In this document: in pieces, positions 8,731 through 16,795 of the stretch
Numbering within the stretch: the stretch's first letter is position 1
Layout of the letters: each line of letters starts with the position of its first letter
Source: Nocardia suismassiliense
GTDB taxonomy: Bacteria; Actinomycetota; Actinomycetes; Mycobacteriales; Mycobacteriaceae
DNA length: 62,618 bases
NCBI RefSeq assembly: GCF_900269665.1
Contig: NZ_LT985361.1
Span: forward strand, 7,951,327-8,013,944
Direction: 5' to 3'
Notes under the pieces: model-generated
The model's input: the letters and a program-made list of their open reading frames with translations, nothing else
What the model was told of the DNA's origin: nothing
Databases searched by the model: none
Translations under genes and position numbers: made by a program

Positions 8731-9708
8731 TCAGGCGCCGATCGCCGCGGCGAACAACGGCCAGGACAGGTGCACGTCGTCTTCCCAGTAGGTCCAGGCA
8801 TGCGTGCCCGCGGGGCGCAGATTCGCGGTGACCGGGATGCCGAGTTGGTGCAGCCGATCCACGAACGGCCGGGTGCAGCCGCCGATCACGGTCTCCATCA
8901 CACCGCCGACGAGCATGCGGTCGAGCAGTCGGGCCGGGTTGCCGTCGATGCCGCGGTCGCCGATGGTGTCGTGCTCCCCCGGTGCCCCGGTGCCCGACGA
9001 AACATACAGCGCCACACCGCGCAAGCGTTCGGCGTTCAGCATCGGATCGTGCTCGGCCCAGGCCGGGCTCTCCGGCCCGCCCCACATGTTCGCGGCGTTC
9101 GCGCCGAACACCGCGAGCTGCGACGAGACGTAGGCCTGAGCCACCGAGTCGCTGGTGCGCGGGCATCCGCTGTAGGCGCCGACCGCCTGATAGAGACCGG
9201 GCGCCCCGGTCGCGAGGTTCAACGCCGAGGTCGCCGACATGGACAGTCCCGCAACGGCATTGCGCCCCGTCATACCGAACCTGCCCTCCAGCAGCGGCGG
9301 CAGCTCGCGGGTCAGGAAGGTGGTCCACTTGTTGCGGCCGAGCACCGGATCGTCGTGCAGCCAGTCGGTGTAGTAGCTGGCGCGCCCACCCATCGGCACG
9401 ATCACGTTGACATTCTTGTCCGCGAAGAACTGCGCGACATCGGTGCGCCGCATCCACGGCCCGCCGTCCTCGCCGCCGTCGACCGCGTTGAGCAGATACA
9501 GCGCGGGCGCACCGGCGCCGGGATGCGACATCCACAGCGTGATGGGCTTGTTCATCGCCGCCGAGTGCACGACGACCTCGAGCTGCCGCCCGTCGAGCGG
9601 GCGGACCTCGAGGATGCGGGCGTCGGGATCGGCGGCGGCCGGACCGGCCGGGACGATCGCGGCGACGACCGCGAGAAGAGGAACCAGGCATCGCATCAGC
9701 CGGCGCAT
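8731..9708 (-). CDS. secreted antigen-85-like esterase/mycolyltransferase family protein
   Basis: 325 residues from the ATG at 9708, chosen because it gives a clean signal peptide (MRRLMRCLVPLLAVVAAIV, cleavage near PAAADPDA); the frame extends upstream without such a signal. The alpha/beta-hydrolase fold resembles antigen 85: nucleophile Ser in AVAGLSMSATSALNLA, a GGRASYYTDW loop, and the catalytic His in AGTHAWTYWEDDVH, which parallels the THSWEYW motif of Ag85. Members transfer mycolic acids to trehalose or arabinogalactan, or act as esterases, outside the membrane. Whether this one is a true mycolyltransferase cannot be settled by eye. Confidence 0.83.
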   Translation of the reverse strand: MRRLMRCLVPLLAVVAAIVPAGPAAADPDARILEVRPLDGRQLEVVVHSAAMNKPITLWMSHPGAGAPALYLLNAVDGGEDGGPWMRRTDVAQFFADKNVNVIVPMGGRASYYTDWLHDDPVLGRNKWTTFLTRELPPLLEGRFGMTGRNAVAGLSMSATSALNLATGAPGLYQAVGAYSGCPRTSDSVAQAYVSSQLAVFGANAANMWGGPESPAWAEHDPMLNAERLRGVALYVSSGTGAPGEHDTIGDRGIDGNPARLLDRMLVGGVMETVIGGCTRPFVDRLHQLGIPVTANLRPAGTHAWTYWEDDVHLSWPLFAAAIGA

Positions 9709-9848
9709 GGCGTCGAGTATCTCCCAGGGCCGCCGGGACATCCGGCATTCACCGGGCGTGTTCGGGCAACGAATGAACGCGCAGGTCGGTGCTGGCACCG
9801 TCGGCGATCACCGATATCCAGCAATCGACCAGCGACGGCGGGTATCCC

Positions 9849-12800
9849 TTACGCGCTCGAACCGTGCACCGCACGCTGCCGCACCGCGACAGGCACCGCC
9901 GTGCGCTCCAGATGCCGCAACAGGATCGGCCCGATCACGCCGACCACATCCGCGTTGGTGAGCTGCGCATGTGTCGCCGGCACCGGATGTTCGATGAGGT
10001 CGCCGGTGATGAACGGCCGCCATATCTCGGCGCCGAACAGCTCGGTCACGCCGCGAGTGGCCGAAAAGTACAGCAGGTCACCATCGAAGACGCCGGGCCG
10101 GTAACTGTGCGAGAGGGCGACGCCGTCCACGTAACCGCGGTGCAGCCGTTCCAGTTGCGCCGCCGACAGGCCGGTACCGAGTGACGCACCGGCGCCGGCC
10201 AATTCGTCGGCGGCCTCGGCGGCCGTCAGCTCGGGGGCGGCGTCGCCGTCTTCCGGTTCGTCACCGAGCAAGTGCGTCAGCAGATCTCGCATCCGAGGGG
10301 CGGGCGGCGGATCGACCCCATCGGGGAAGACGACGCTGTCCAACATGGCCAGCACCGCCACCGCGGCACCGCGGGCGCGCAGCCGCACCGCGATCGCGTG
10401 CGCGATCTGGCCGCCGAGGGACCAGCCGAGCAGGTGGTACGGCCCCTCCGGCTGCACGCGCAGCATCGCGTCGACGTAGCTGTCCGCCAGCTCATCGATG
10501 GTGCCGAGCGAGCGGCCCGAACCGGTCAGCGTCGGGGCTTGCAAGCCGTACACCGGCCGGTCGGTGATGTGCCGCGCCAGTCCGGCGTAGCACCAGGCCA
10601 GCGGGACCGCCGAGTGAACGCAGAACAGTGGCGGGCGGGTTCCGTTGCGGCGCAACGCGAGCAGCACACCGAACGCGTCGTCGTCGCTGGTGTCCGTGCC
10701 GTCGTAGGTGGTGATCCGCTCGGCGAGCGCCCGCACGGTGGGTGCCGCGTACAACCAGCGCACCGTCACCGGCACACCGGTCGCCGCGGTCAATTCGGCC
10801 GAGACCGCCACGCCCAGTAGCGAATTCCCGCCGAGTTCGAAGAAGTCGTCGTTCAGGCCGACCCTGGACTGCCCGGTGGCGGTGCCGATGCGCTCGGCGA
10901 CCAGACGCTGAATCATGTTCTCCGGGGCGAGATACGGGCGCTGCACGATGATCGACGGGGGCAAAGCGGCACGATCGAGTTTTCCGTTGCTCGCCACCGG
11001 AAGCCGATCGAGTTCGATGAGCGCCGAGGGCACCAGCGCGGCGGGCAGCGTCGCGCGCAACCGGTGCAGCGTGGCCGCCGCGTCGAACGCGACGCCGGGG
11101 GCGGCGACCACGTAACCCACCAGTCGCGCCTCGGGGCGACCGGCGTCGGCGACCGTGACGACCGCGTACTCGATGTCCGGTCCGGCGAGCAGCGCCGCCT
11201 CGATCTCGGCGGGCTCGATCCGCCGCCCGCGCACCTCGACCTGGGCGTCGACCCGACCGAGGAACTCGAATACCCCGTCCGGTCCCGCGCTGACCAGGTC
11301 GCCGGTGCGGTACAGCCGCCGCCCGACCCCGAACGGATCGGCGATGAACCGCACTGCGGTGCCCGCCGGATTGCGGACATAACAATCGGCGACGCCGATG
11401 CCGCCGAGGTACAGCTCGCCCCGGGCACCGTCGGGCAGCCGGGCCAATCGCGAGTCCAGCACCACCGCGAGCACCCCGGGGAGCGCGCGTCCGATGGTCA
11501 CCGGCGCGTCGATCGCCATCGCCGCGGTCTCCGTCGCCATCACGGTGGCCTCGGTCGGGCCGTATCCGTTGAACAACCGCACATGCGGCGCCCATTCACG
11601 CACCAGCTTCGCCGGGCAAGCCTCGCCACCGATGGCCACCACCGAGAGACCGGGCACCTCCGCCGGCGAGAGCGTGGCAAGTACCGCGGGGGTCGTCAGG
11701 TAATGGGTGCAGCCTGTCTCGCGGAGCAGCCGCGCCAGCTCGGCGCCGGACACCACCGATGGCGGCTGCACCACCAAGCGCGCACCCGATGCGAACGCGG
11801 CAAGGACATCGAGTAGATGTGCGTCGAACGACGGGGCGTGCGAATGCAGCACCACCGAGTCCTTGCCGACGCCCCAGTGCTCGACGATGTAGTCGGTCAG
11901 CGAACCGAGGCCGCGATGGCTGACCGCCACGCCTTTCGGCCGCCCAGTCGTGCCCGAGGTGTAGATCAGATAGGCCGGATGGGCGGGCCGCAGGGCACGC
12001 GGCCGCTCCGTGTCGGCCACCGGTGTGGCCGACCGGCGCTCGACCTCCGCTATGCACCGTGCATCGTCGAGCACGAGCCAGTCGATGCCGCACCCGATCG
12101 CGCCTGCGTCATCGTCGCTCGCGCGGTCCGCATCCGCCGCCCCGGGGTCGAGGCGACCGAAAAATCCGGTATCGCAGGGAAATTTCTCCCGCACCGCACT
12201 GATCGTGATTCCTTGCCGGGCACGGGAATCCGCGATAACAGTGGCGATCCGCGCGACCGGATCGGACGGATCGACCGGGACGAAGCAGGCACCGGTCTTC
12301 GCGACCGCCCACAGTGCCAGCACCGATTCCAGCGATCGGGGTACAGCCACCAAGACGAATTCACCGGGACGCGCCCCGCCCGCCATCAGCTCGCGGGCCA
12401 GCCGTGAGGACGCCTCATCCAGTTCGCGATAGCTCATGGTGCGGGTATCGTCCTGCACCGCAACAGCATCCGAGGCCGAGTCCGCGCCCAGCAGTTCGGG
12501 CAGCACCCGCACCGGCCCGGCGGGCGGCGCGACCACCGGAGCGGGCCGGGCACCGTCGACCGCGGTGATCGGGCAGTCGGGCGCCGCGGTGAGGAAGCGG
12601 CGGAAGTACTGCAGGAACATGCGGTGCTGCCAGACCACCGTGTCGTGGCGGTAGCGCGCCGGGTTGGCCTGAAAATCGATGCTGACCGAGCGGTCGTCCG
12701 GACCGGCCTGATAACCGTTGACCATCAGATCCTCGACGGGTCCGAGCGCGAGCAGCCGGGCCTGGCCGGTCAGCGGGCCGAGCCGGAGCGGTTCGGCGAA

Positions 12801-14132
12801 GCCCAGGACATTGACCAGCGGTCCGAATCCGCTGCCCAGGGCCTGATCCCGGCCGCTGTCACGACGCATGTCCTCGAAACGGTAGCGCTGGTGCCGCAAC
12901 GCGCCGATGACGGTCGATCGGACCTGGGCGATGACCGCACCGACGGTGCTGGTGTCGAGCCCGGATAGTCGCAGCGGCACCACATTCGACAGCGAACCGG
13001 CCGATCGGCGTAGTCCCGCGGTGGTGCGGGCGGGCACGGGCAGGGTGAGGCAGACCTCCCCGTTGCCCGTCATCCGCGCCAGGAAGCAGGCGAAGGCCGC
13101 GAGGGCCAGCTCCGGAAAGGTCGCACCGTGGCTGGTCCTGGCGGCGGCGAGCAGTTCCGCGGTGGCGGCGTCGACGGTCGCCGTCACCCGGTGCGGCCGC
13201 GCCTGCGGTGCGGCAGGCTGGCCGGCCAGGCTCACCGGCGCGCCGAGTCCGGCGAGCCGGTCCAGCCAGTAGTCCCGATCGGCCGCTCGGCGTGGCGAAT
13301 CCCGGTAGGCCTGCTCGGTGGCCAAGATTTCCGGCACCGAGAGCGCCGGAAGGTCCTGCACCGAACCAGCTTTGGTGTGATCGACGGCGCCGCTCGACAG
13401 CACCGCGCCGTCACGCTGCGTGGAATCGCCGGCCGTTTCCCGTGTTTCGGTCGACGTCAGATGATCCGCGGACCGCCACAGCACTCGTCCGGAGGGGCGA
13501 CGGCCCGCTCCTACCAGGCGGCCGGTGTCGAGCAGCGCGGTCTCGCTCGTCCCGCGCACTACTCGCGGCTCGGTATCCCGCTGAGCCGCAAGGACTTCGG
13601 CCCGGTAGAGCTCCCCGGTGCGGCGCAGCACCGCGGCGGCGCCGAGCCCGTCCACTACGAGGTGGTGGCTGCGCAGGTACAGCAGGTGGTGCTGTGGCGC
13701 TACCCGGAAGAGGGTGGCGACGGTGTGGTCGTCGGTGCGCGGATCCAGCGGTGCGCTGTAGTCGCGTTCCATCGCGGCGAGCGCGGTAGCGACCGGGTCG
13801 AGATCGGTCGTCAGGTCCACCGTCTCGATCGGCAACTCCGCGTCCGGATCGACATACTGCCGTGGCTGCCCGTCGACGGTCCGAAGTCGCACGTGCGGGG
13901 ATTCCAGTTCCCGGGCCGCTCGCCGGGCACAGCGGGCCATCAGTGCTACGTGCAGCGGTCCGCAGAGATCCAGGTACATCGCGACCGCCAGCGGCACCTC
14001 GGGTTGCAGTTGCTGGGCGACCCACCAACTCTGTTGCACGGTCGAGAGGGGGTACATCCGCTGCGCCGTGGCATCGCCAGGCACGGCGTCGTCGGCTCCG
14101 GTCAACACGCCTCCCATGCATTCGGAAGCCAC
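9849..14132 (-). CDS. single-module nonribosomal peptide synthetase (C-A-T-TE)
   Basis: 1427 residues from GTG 14132 (ATG 14117 possible). Domains in order: condensation, about residues 25-430, with SHHLVVDG (His156-His157); adenylation, about 560-1030, with LIYTSGTTGRPKG, NGYGPTEATVMAT and the A10 lysine in ASNGKLDRAALP; carrier, with the 4'-phosphopantetheine Ser in FFELGGNSLLG; and thioesterase with GWSLGGQ. By hand alignment to PheA the ten specificity positions read D-A-L-L-A-G-G-V-M-K, which I cannot assign to an amino acid. No MbtH protein, phosphopantetheinyl transferase, partner NRPS or tailoring gene is adjacent, so it is an orphan module. An N-terminal C domain implies an acyl or aminoacyl donor delivered in trans. 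A tandem operator-like repeat lies upstream. Confidence 0.93.
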   Translation of the reverse strand: MASECMGGVLTGADDAVPGDATAQRMYPLSTVQQSWWVAQQLQPEVPLAVAMYLDLCGPLHVALMARCARRAARELESPHVRLRTVDGQPRQYVDPDAELPIETVDLTTDLDPVATALAAMERDYSAPLDPRTDDHTVATLFRVAPQHHLLYLRSHHLVVDGLGAAAVLRRTGELYRAEVLAAQRDTEPRVVRGTSETALLDTGRLVGAGRRPSGRVLWRSADHLTSTETRETAGDSTQRDGAVLSSGAVDHTKAGSVQDLPALSVPEILATEQAYRDSPRRAADRDYWLDRLAGLGAPVSLAGQPAAPQARPHRVTATVDAATAELLAAARTSHGATFPELALAAFACFLARMTGNGEVCLTLPVPARTTAGLRRSAGSLSNVVPLRLSGLDTSTVGAVIAQVRSTVIGALRHQRYRFEDMRRDSGRDQALGSGFGPLVNVLGFAEPLRLGPLTGQARLLALGPVEDLMVNGYQAGPDDRSVSIDFQANPARYRHDTVVWQHRMFLQYFRRFLTAAPDCPITAVDGARPAPVVAPPAGPVRVLPELLGADSASDAVAVQDDTRTMSYRELDEASSRLARELMAGGARPGEFVLVAVPRSLESVLALWAVAKTGACFVPVDPSDPVARIATVIADSRARQGITISAVREKFPCDTGFFGRLDPGAADADRASDDDAGAIGCGIDWLVLDDARCIAEVERRSATPVADTERPRALRPAHPAYLIYTSGTTGRPKGVAVSHRGLGSLTDYIVEHWGVGKDSVVLHSHAPSFDAHLLDVLAAFASGARLVVQPPSVVSGAELARLLRETGCTHYLTTPAVLATLSPAEVPGLSVVAIGGEACPAKLVREWAPHVRLFNGYGPTEATVMATETAAMAIDAPVTIGRALPGVLAVVLDSRLARLPDGARGELYLGGIGVADCYVRNPAGTAVRFIADPFGVGRRLYRTGDLVSAGPDGVFEFLGRVDAQVEVRGRRIEPAEIEAALLAGPDIEYAVVTVADAGRPEARLVGYVVAAPGVAFDAAATLHRLRATLPAALVPSALIELDRLPVASNGKLDRAALPPSIIVQRPYLAPENMIQRLVAERIGTATGQSRVGLNDDFFELGGNSLLGVAVSAELTAATGVPVTVRWLYAAPTVRALAERITTYDGTDTSDDDAFGVLLALRRNGTRPPLFCVHSAVPLAWCYAGLARHITDRPVYGLQAPTLTGSGRSLGTIDELADSYVDAMLRVQPEGPYHLLGWSLGGQIAHAIAVRLRARGAAVAVLAMLDSVVFPDGVDPPPAPRMRDLLTHLLGDEPEDGDAAPELTAAEAADELAGAGASLGTGLSAAQLERLHRGYVDGVALSHSYRPGVFDGDLLYFSATRGVTELFGAEIWRPFITGDLIEHPVPATHAQLTNADVVGVIGPILLRHLERTAVPVAVRQRAVHGSSA

Positions 14133-14235
14133 CGCTGAATCGTTTCTCGGGCAAACCTACGGCATCCGGGCCCGAACTCGCCGTAATTGCAGCATGATCG
14201 GCGCGTGCAAGGACCACTGCCAGGGCAGACAGCGG

Positions 14236-14284
14236 CCGCCGGTCTATCGGATTCGACCGCCGGTCTATCGGATTCGACCGCCGG
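14236..14284. repeat. tandem 21-bp repeat upstream of the NRPS, operator-like
   Basis: Two identical 21-bp units (14236-14256 and 14257-14277) plus 7 bases of a third. Each unit spans inverted arms CGGTC-N10-GACCG, a dyad repeated at two helical turns. It lies 100-150 bases upstream of the NRPS start codon, a typical position for a regulator-binding site. The copy number and the dyad are read directly; the regulatory role is inferred. Confidence 0.6.
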
Positions 14285-14349
14285 CCGACCACAAGCACGA
14301 TGTCGGCACACACCCTGCTACGTGAGGTCGTTCACCTCGAAGCCCGAGC

Positions 14350-15105
14350 TCAAGCGGCCCGAGTCCGCACCAGTTCCCGCGCGGCCGCGCGATAACGGTC
14401 GGCGATGAGCCGGACCACGGCGGGATGCACGCCGATGGGCTCGGCGACGCCGTCGGCCCCCGCGTCGTGCAGGCGTTGCTGGAACAGCCCGTGCGCCAGC
14501 AGATACGAAGCGACGAAGACCCGTTCCGAACCCGACTCCCGCAGTGCGGCAACGACTTCCGCAACCCGCGGCGCACCGGTGGCGATGTAGCCGATCCGAA
14601 CCGGGGTATCGAGGTGCTCGGCGAGCATGGCGGCGGCCCGGCGAACATCCTGGCGGGCCCGAGCATCGGAGGATCCGGCAGCGGCGAAGACGACCGCGTC
14701 ACCAGGACGCCAGCCAGCGGCCCGCAGCCGCATGGTCATGATCCGGGCCAGTGCCGGATCCGGACCCATGGCCGGGGTGACAGCCACGGCGGCATGCCCG
14801 CTCTCGGCTACTTCCCGAGGCACGTCCTGGTAGACGTGGTACCCGGAGGCAAGGAACGCCGGAACCACCACGGCGGGAACAGAATCCCCCGCCGTATCGC
14901 ACAGATCGCGCAGCACCTCGGCCGGTGACGGACCGAGCACGTCCACGAACGCGGTCCGCACGGCCGGGTCGGGCAGCTCGGCGTCGCGCCCCGAAACCGC
15001 GACGCCGAGCTCCCTGGCCACCGCCTCGGCCAGCGCGGCGATCATCTGTACCCCACGGGTGCTCCTGGTGCCGTGCGCCACCAGCACCAGGGCGGGGCTC
15101 GTCAT
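14350..15105 (-). CDS. sirohydrochlorin chelatase (CbiX/SirB-like)
   Basis: 251 residues. The start ATG at 15105 overlaps the stop of the upstream gene as ATGA, indicating translational coupling. Metal-site motifs are VAHGTRST at the N-terminus and ASGYHVYQDVP in the middle, each with a conserved His; a second similar half continues to HDAGADGVAEPIGVHP. The enzyme inserts Fe (or Co) into sirohydrochlorin. Next to nirBD the obvious role is the last step of siroheme synthesis for NirB, though a contribution to cobalamin cannot be excluded. Confidence 0.87.
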   Translation of the reverse strand: MTSPALVLVAHGTRSTRGVQMIAALAEAVARELGVAVSGRDAELPDPAVRTAFVDVLGPSPAEVLRDLCDTAGDSVPAVVVPAFLASGYHVYQDVPREVAESGHAAVAVTPAMGPDPALARIMTMRLRAAGWRPGDAVVFAAAGSSDARARQDVRRAAAMLAEHLDTPVRIGYIATGAPRVAEVVAALRESGSERVFVASYLLAHGLFQQRLHDAGADGVAEPIGVHPAVVRLIADRYRAAARELVRTRAA

Positions 15106-16325
15106 AAGGAGCCCATTGTCTGCACGTACCGCGTCGGCGCGCCGGGCGCCTGCGGCCCCGACAGCTCGGGGCGCGGATTGTTGTCGATGCATTCGGCCGC
15201 GTCCAGCGCCAGTCGATAGCCGCGCTTGACCACCGTCTGGATCGCCTTCGGCGCACCGAGCCCGGCCCGCAGCCGGGCGATCGCGGTCTCCACGGCATGC
15301 GTGTCGTCACCGCCACCGGGCAGCGCGGCCAGCAGGTTCTCCCGGGAGACGACCCGGCCGGGCTGGCGCGCCAGCGAGCGCATCAGCGCCATCGGCGCGG
15401 GCGCGAGCTGACGCACCTCACCGTCGACCACCACGCAGCCGCCCCGCACGCTGAGCGTGTGGCCCGCGGCGTAGATCCGGTTGGCCCGCCGCGGCAGTTC
15501 CTCGGCCACGTGGCGAGCCAGCGCACCCAGCCGGGCCCGGCCCGGCATCGACGTCGCCACCCCGAGCTCTTCCAGCGGCGCCGCGGTGATCGGGCCGACA
15601 CAGGCGGCCAGTACTCGGCCGCGCAGCGCGTGCAGCACACCCTCCAGCAGTCCGGTTTCCTTGGCGCGCATCAACATCGACGCCACGGCGGGCGCGCTGG
15701 TGAACGTCACACAGTCCAGGTTCGCGGTGACGATGGCCTCGATCAGCTGGTCCATCGGACCCTGATCCTCCGGCGGCATCCACCGGTACACCGGTACCGG
15801 CACGACATCCGCACCGGCGCAACGCAATACCTCGCAGAAGTCGGGCACCGGCTCCCACTCGGTGGTGGCGCCGTGCAGCTGCACCGCGATCCGCACGCCC
15901 TCCACGCCCTCGGCGAGCAGGTGATCGAGCACCTCCGCGGACGACTCCGAGGCGGGCGACCATTCCTCACGCAATTCGGCGGCACGGATGGCGCCCTTGG
16001 CTTTCGGGCCGCGCGCCAGCATCCGGGTGGCGCCGAGCGTGGCGCGCAACTCCTCCGCGACGCCCCAGCCTTCGGCGGCCTCCATCCAGCCGCGGAAGCC
16101 GATGCCGGTGGTGGCGACCGCGATCTGCGGCGGTTCGACGATGAGCTGGCGGGTCACCCGCTCCAGCTCGGTGTCGTCGGCCAGCGGGATGATGCGAATG
16201 GCCGGCGCCGACACGATGTCGGCGCCGCGCCGGACGAGCAGCGTGGCGAACTCGTCGGCCCGTCTGGCCGCTGTGATGCCGATGGTGAATCCGGCAAGGC
16301 AGGGGCCCGGCTCGATGGTTGTCAT
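15102..16325 (-). CDS. uroporphyrinogen-III synthase domain fused to OmpR-type winged helix
   Basis: 407 residues. Residues about 10-270 form a HemD fold (LAGFTIGITAARRADEFATLLVRRG at the start, FTSAPAVASML in the middle). Residues about 290-380 are a winged-helix DNA-binding domain of response-regulator type (RQPGRVVSRENLLAALPGG, then RGYRLAL at the wing). The arrangement is known in actinobacteria (Rv0260c-like) beside nitrite reductase genes. It could make uroporphyrinogen III for siroheme, sense tetrapyrrole and regulate the nir genes, or both. It lies between nirD (4-base gap) and the chelatase (ATGA overlap), so all are likely one operon. Confidence 0.88.
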   Translation of the reverse strand: MTTIEPGPCLAGFTIGITAARRADEFATLLVRRGADIVSAPAIRIIPLADDTELERVTRQLIVEPPQIAVATTGIGFRGWMEAAEGWGVAEELRATLGATRMLARGPKAKGAIRAAELREEWSPASESSAEVLDHLLAEGVEGVRIAVQLHGATTEWEPVPDFCEVLRCAGADVVPVPVYRWMPPEDQGPMDQLIEAIVTANLDCVTFTSAPAVASMLMRAKETGLLEGVLHALRGRVLAACVGPITAAPLEELGVATSMPGRARLGALARHVAEELPRRANRIYAAGHTLSVRGGCVVVDGEVRQLAPAPMALMRSLARQPGRVVSRENLLAALPGGGDDTHAVETAIARLRAGLGAPKAIQTVVKRGYRLALDAAECIDNNPRPELSGPQAPGAPTRYVQTMGSL

Positions 16326-16329
16326 GCGT

Positions 16330-16731
16330 TCATCCGTCCGAGGAGGCGAGCCCGGCGACGACCGGCTCGTTGGAGATCGACACGATGCCGTCGGCTACGC
16401 GGACCGCGTACACCGGCAGCGCCGCCGATTCGTCGTCCAGGCAGCGCCCGTCGACCAGGGAGAACGCCTGCTTCAGCAGGGGTGAGGCGACGACCGGGAC
16501 GCCGCCGCGGTCACCGACGATGCCGCGCGACATGACCGCCGCGCGTCCGATCGGGTCGATGTTGCCCACGGCATAGAGCATGCCGTCGGACAGCAGGAAC
16601 AACGCGGCCTGACGGCCACCTTTCAGCAATACCGCAACGCCGCGGCCGGGGATCAGGTAGTCGAGCCGGCATGCCTGCGTCCAGCCGGTGACGGTCGTAG
16701 CGGCAAAACCGGGGGTATCGATCACGGTCAT
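16330..16731 (-). CDS. nirD: nitrite reductase (NADH) small subunit NirD
   Basis: 133 residues from ATG 16731. A GGAGG directly abuts another ATG at 16740, leaving no spacing for that codon; the ATG nine bases later has ideal spacing and is preferred. The Rieske-like NirD fold is present (DGMLYAVGNIDPIGRAAVMSRGI, then SPLLKQAFSLVDGRCLDD) without Rieske Cys/His ligands, as is normal for NirD. It is the small subunit of the cytoplasmic assimilatory nitrite reductase that makes ammonium. It lies 64 bases downstream of nirB. Confidence 0.93.
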   Translation of the reverse strand: MTVIDTPGFAATTVTGWTQACRLDYLIPGRGVAVLLKGGRQAALFLLSDGMLYAVGNIDPIGRAAVMSRGIVGDRGGVPVVASPLLKQAFSLVDGRCLDDESAALPVYAVRVADGIVSISNEPVVAGLASSDG

Positions 16732-16795
16732 CGGTGTCATCCTCCAAACGCCTTACCCATTGGTACAGGCGTCCTGTTTCTATGCGGTTAAGCCG

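Noticed and set aside
9849..14132. A full siderophore gene cluster around the NRPS.
   Set aside because: There is no MbtH, hydroxylase, transporter or second NRPS nearby; the antigen-85-like esterase and the siroheme genes are unrelated.
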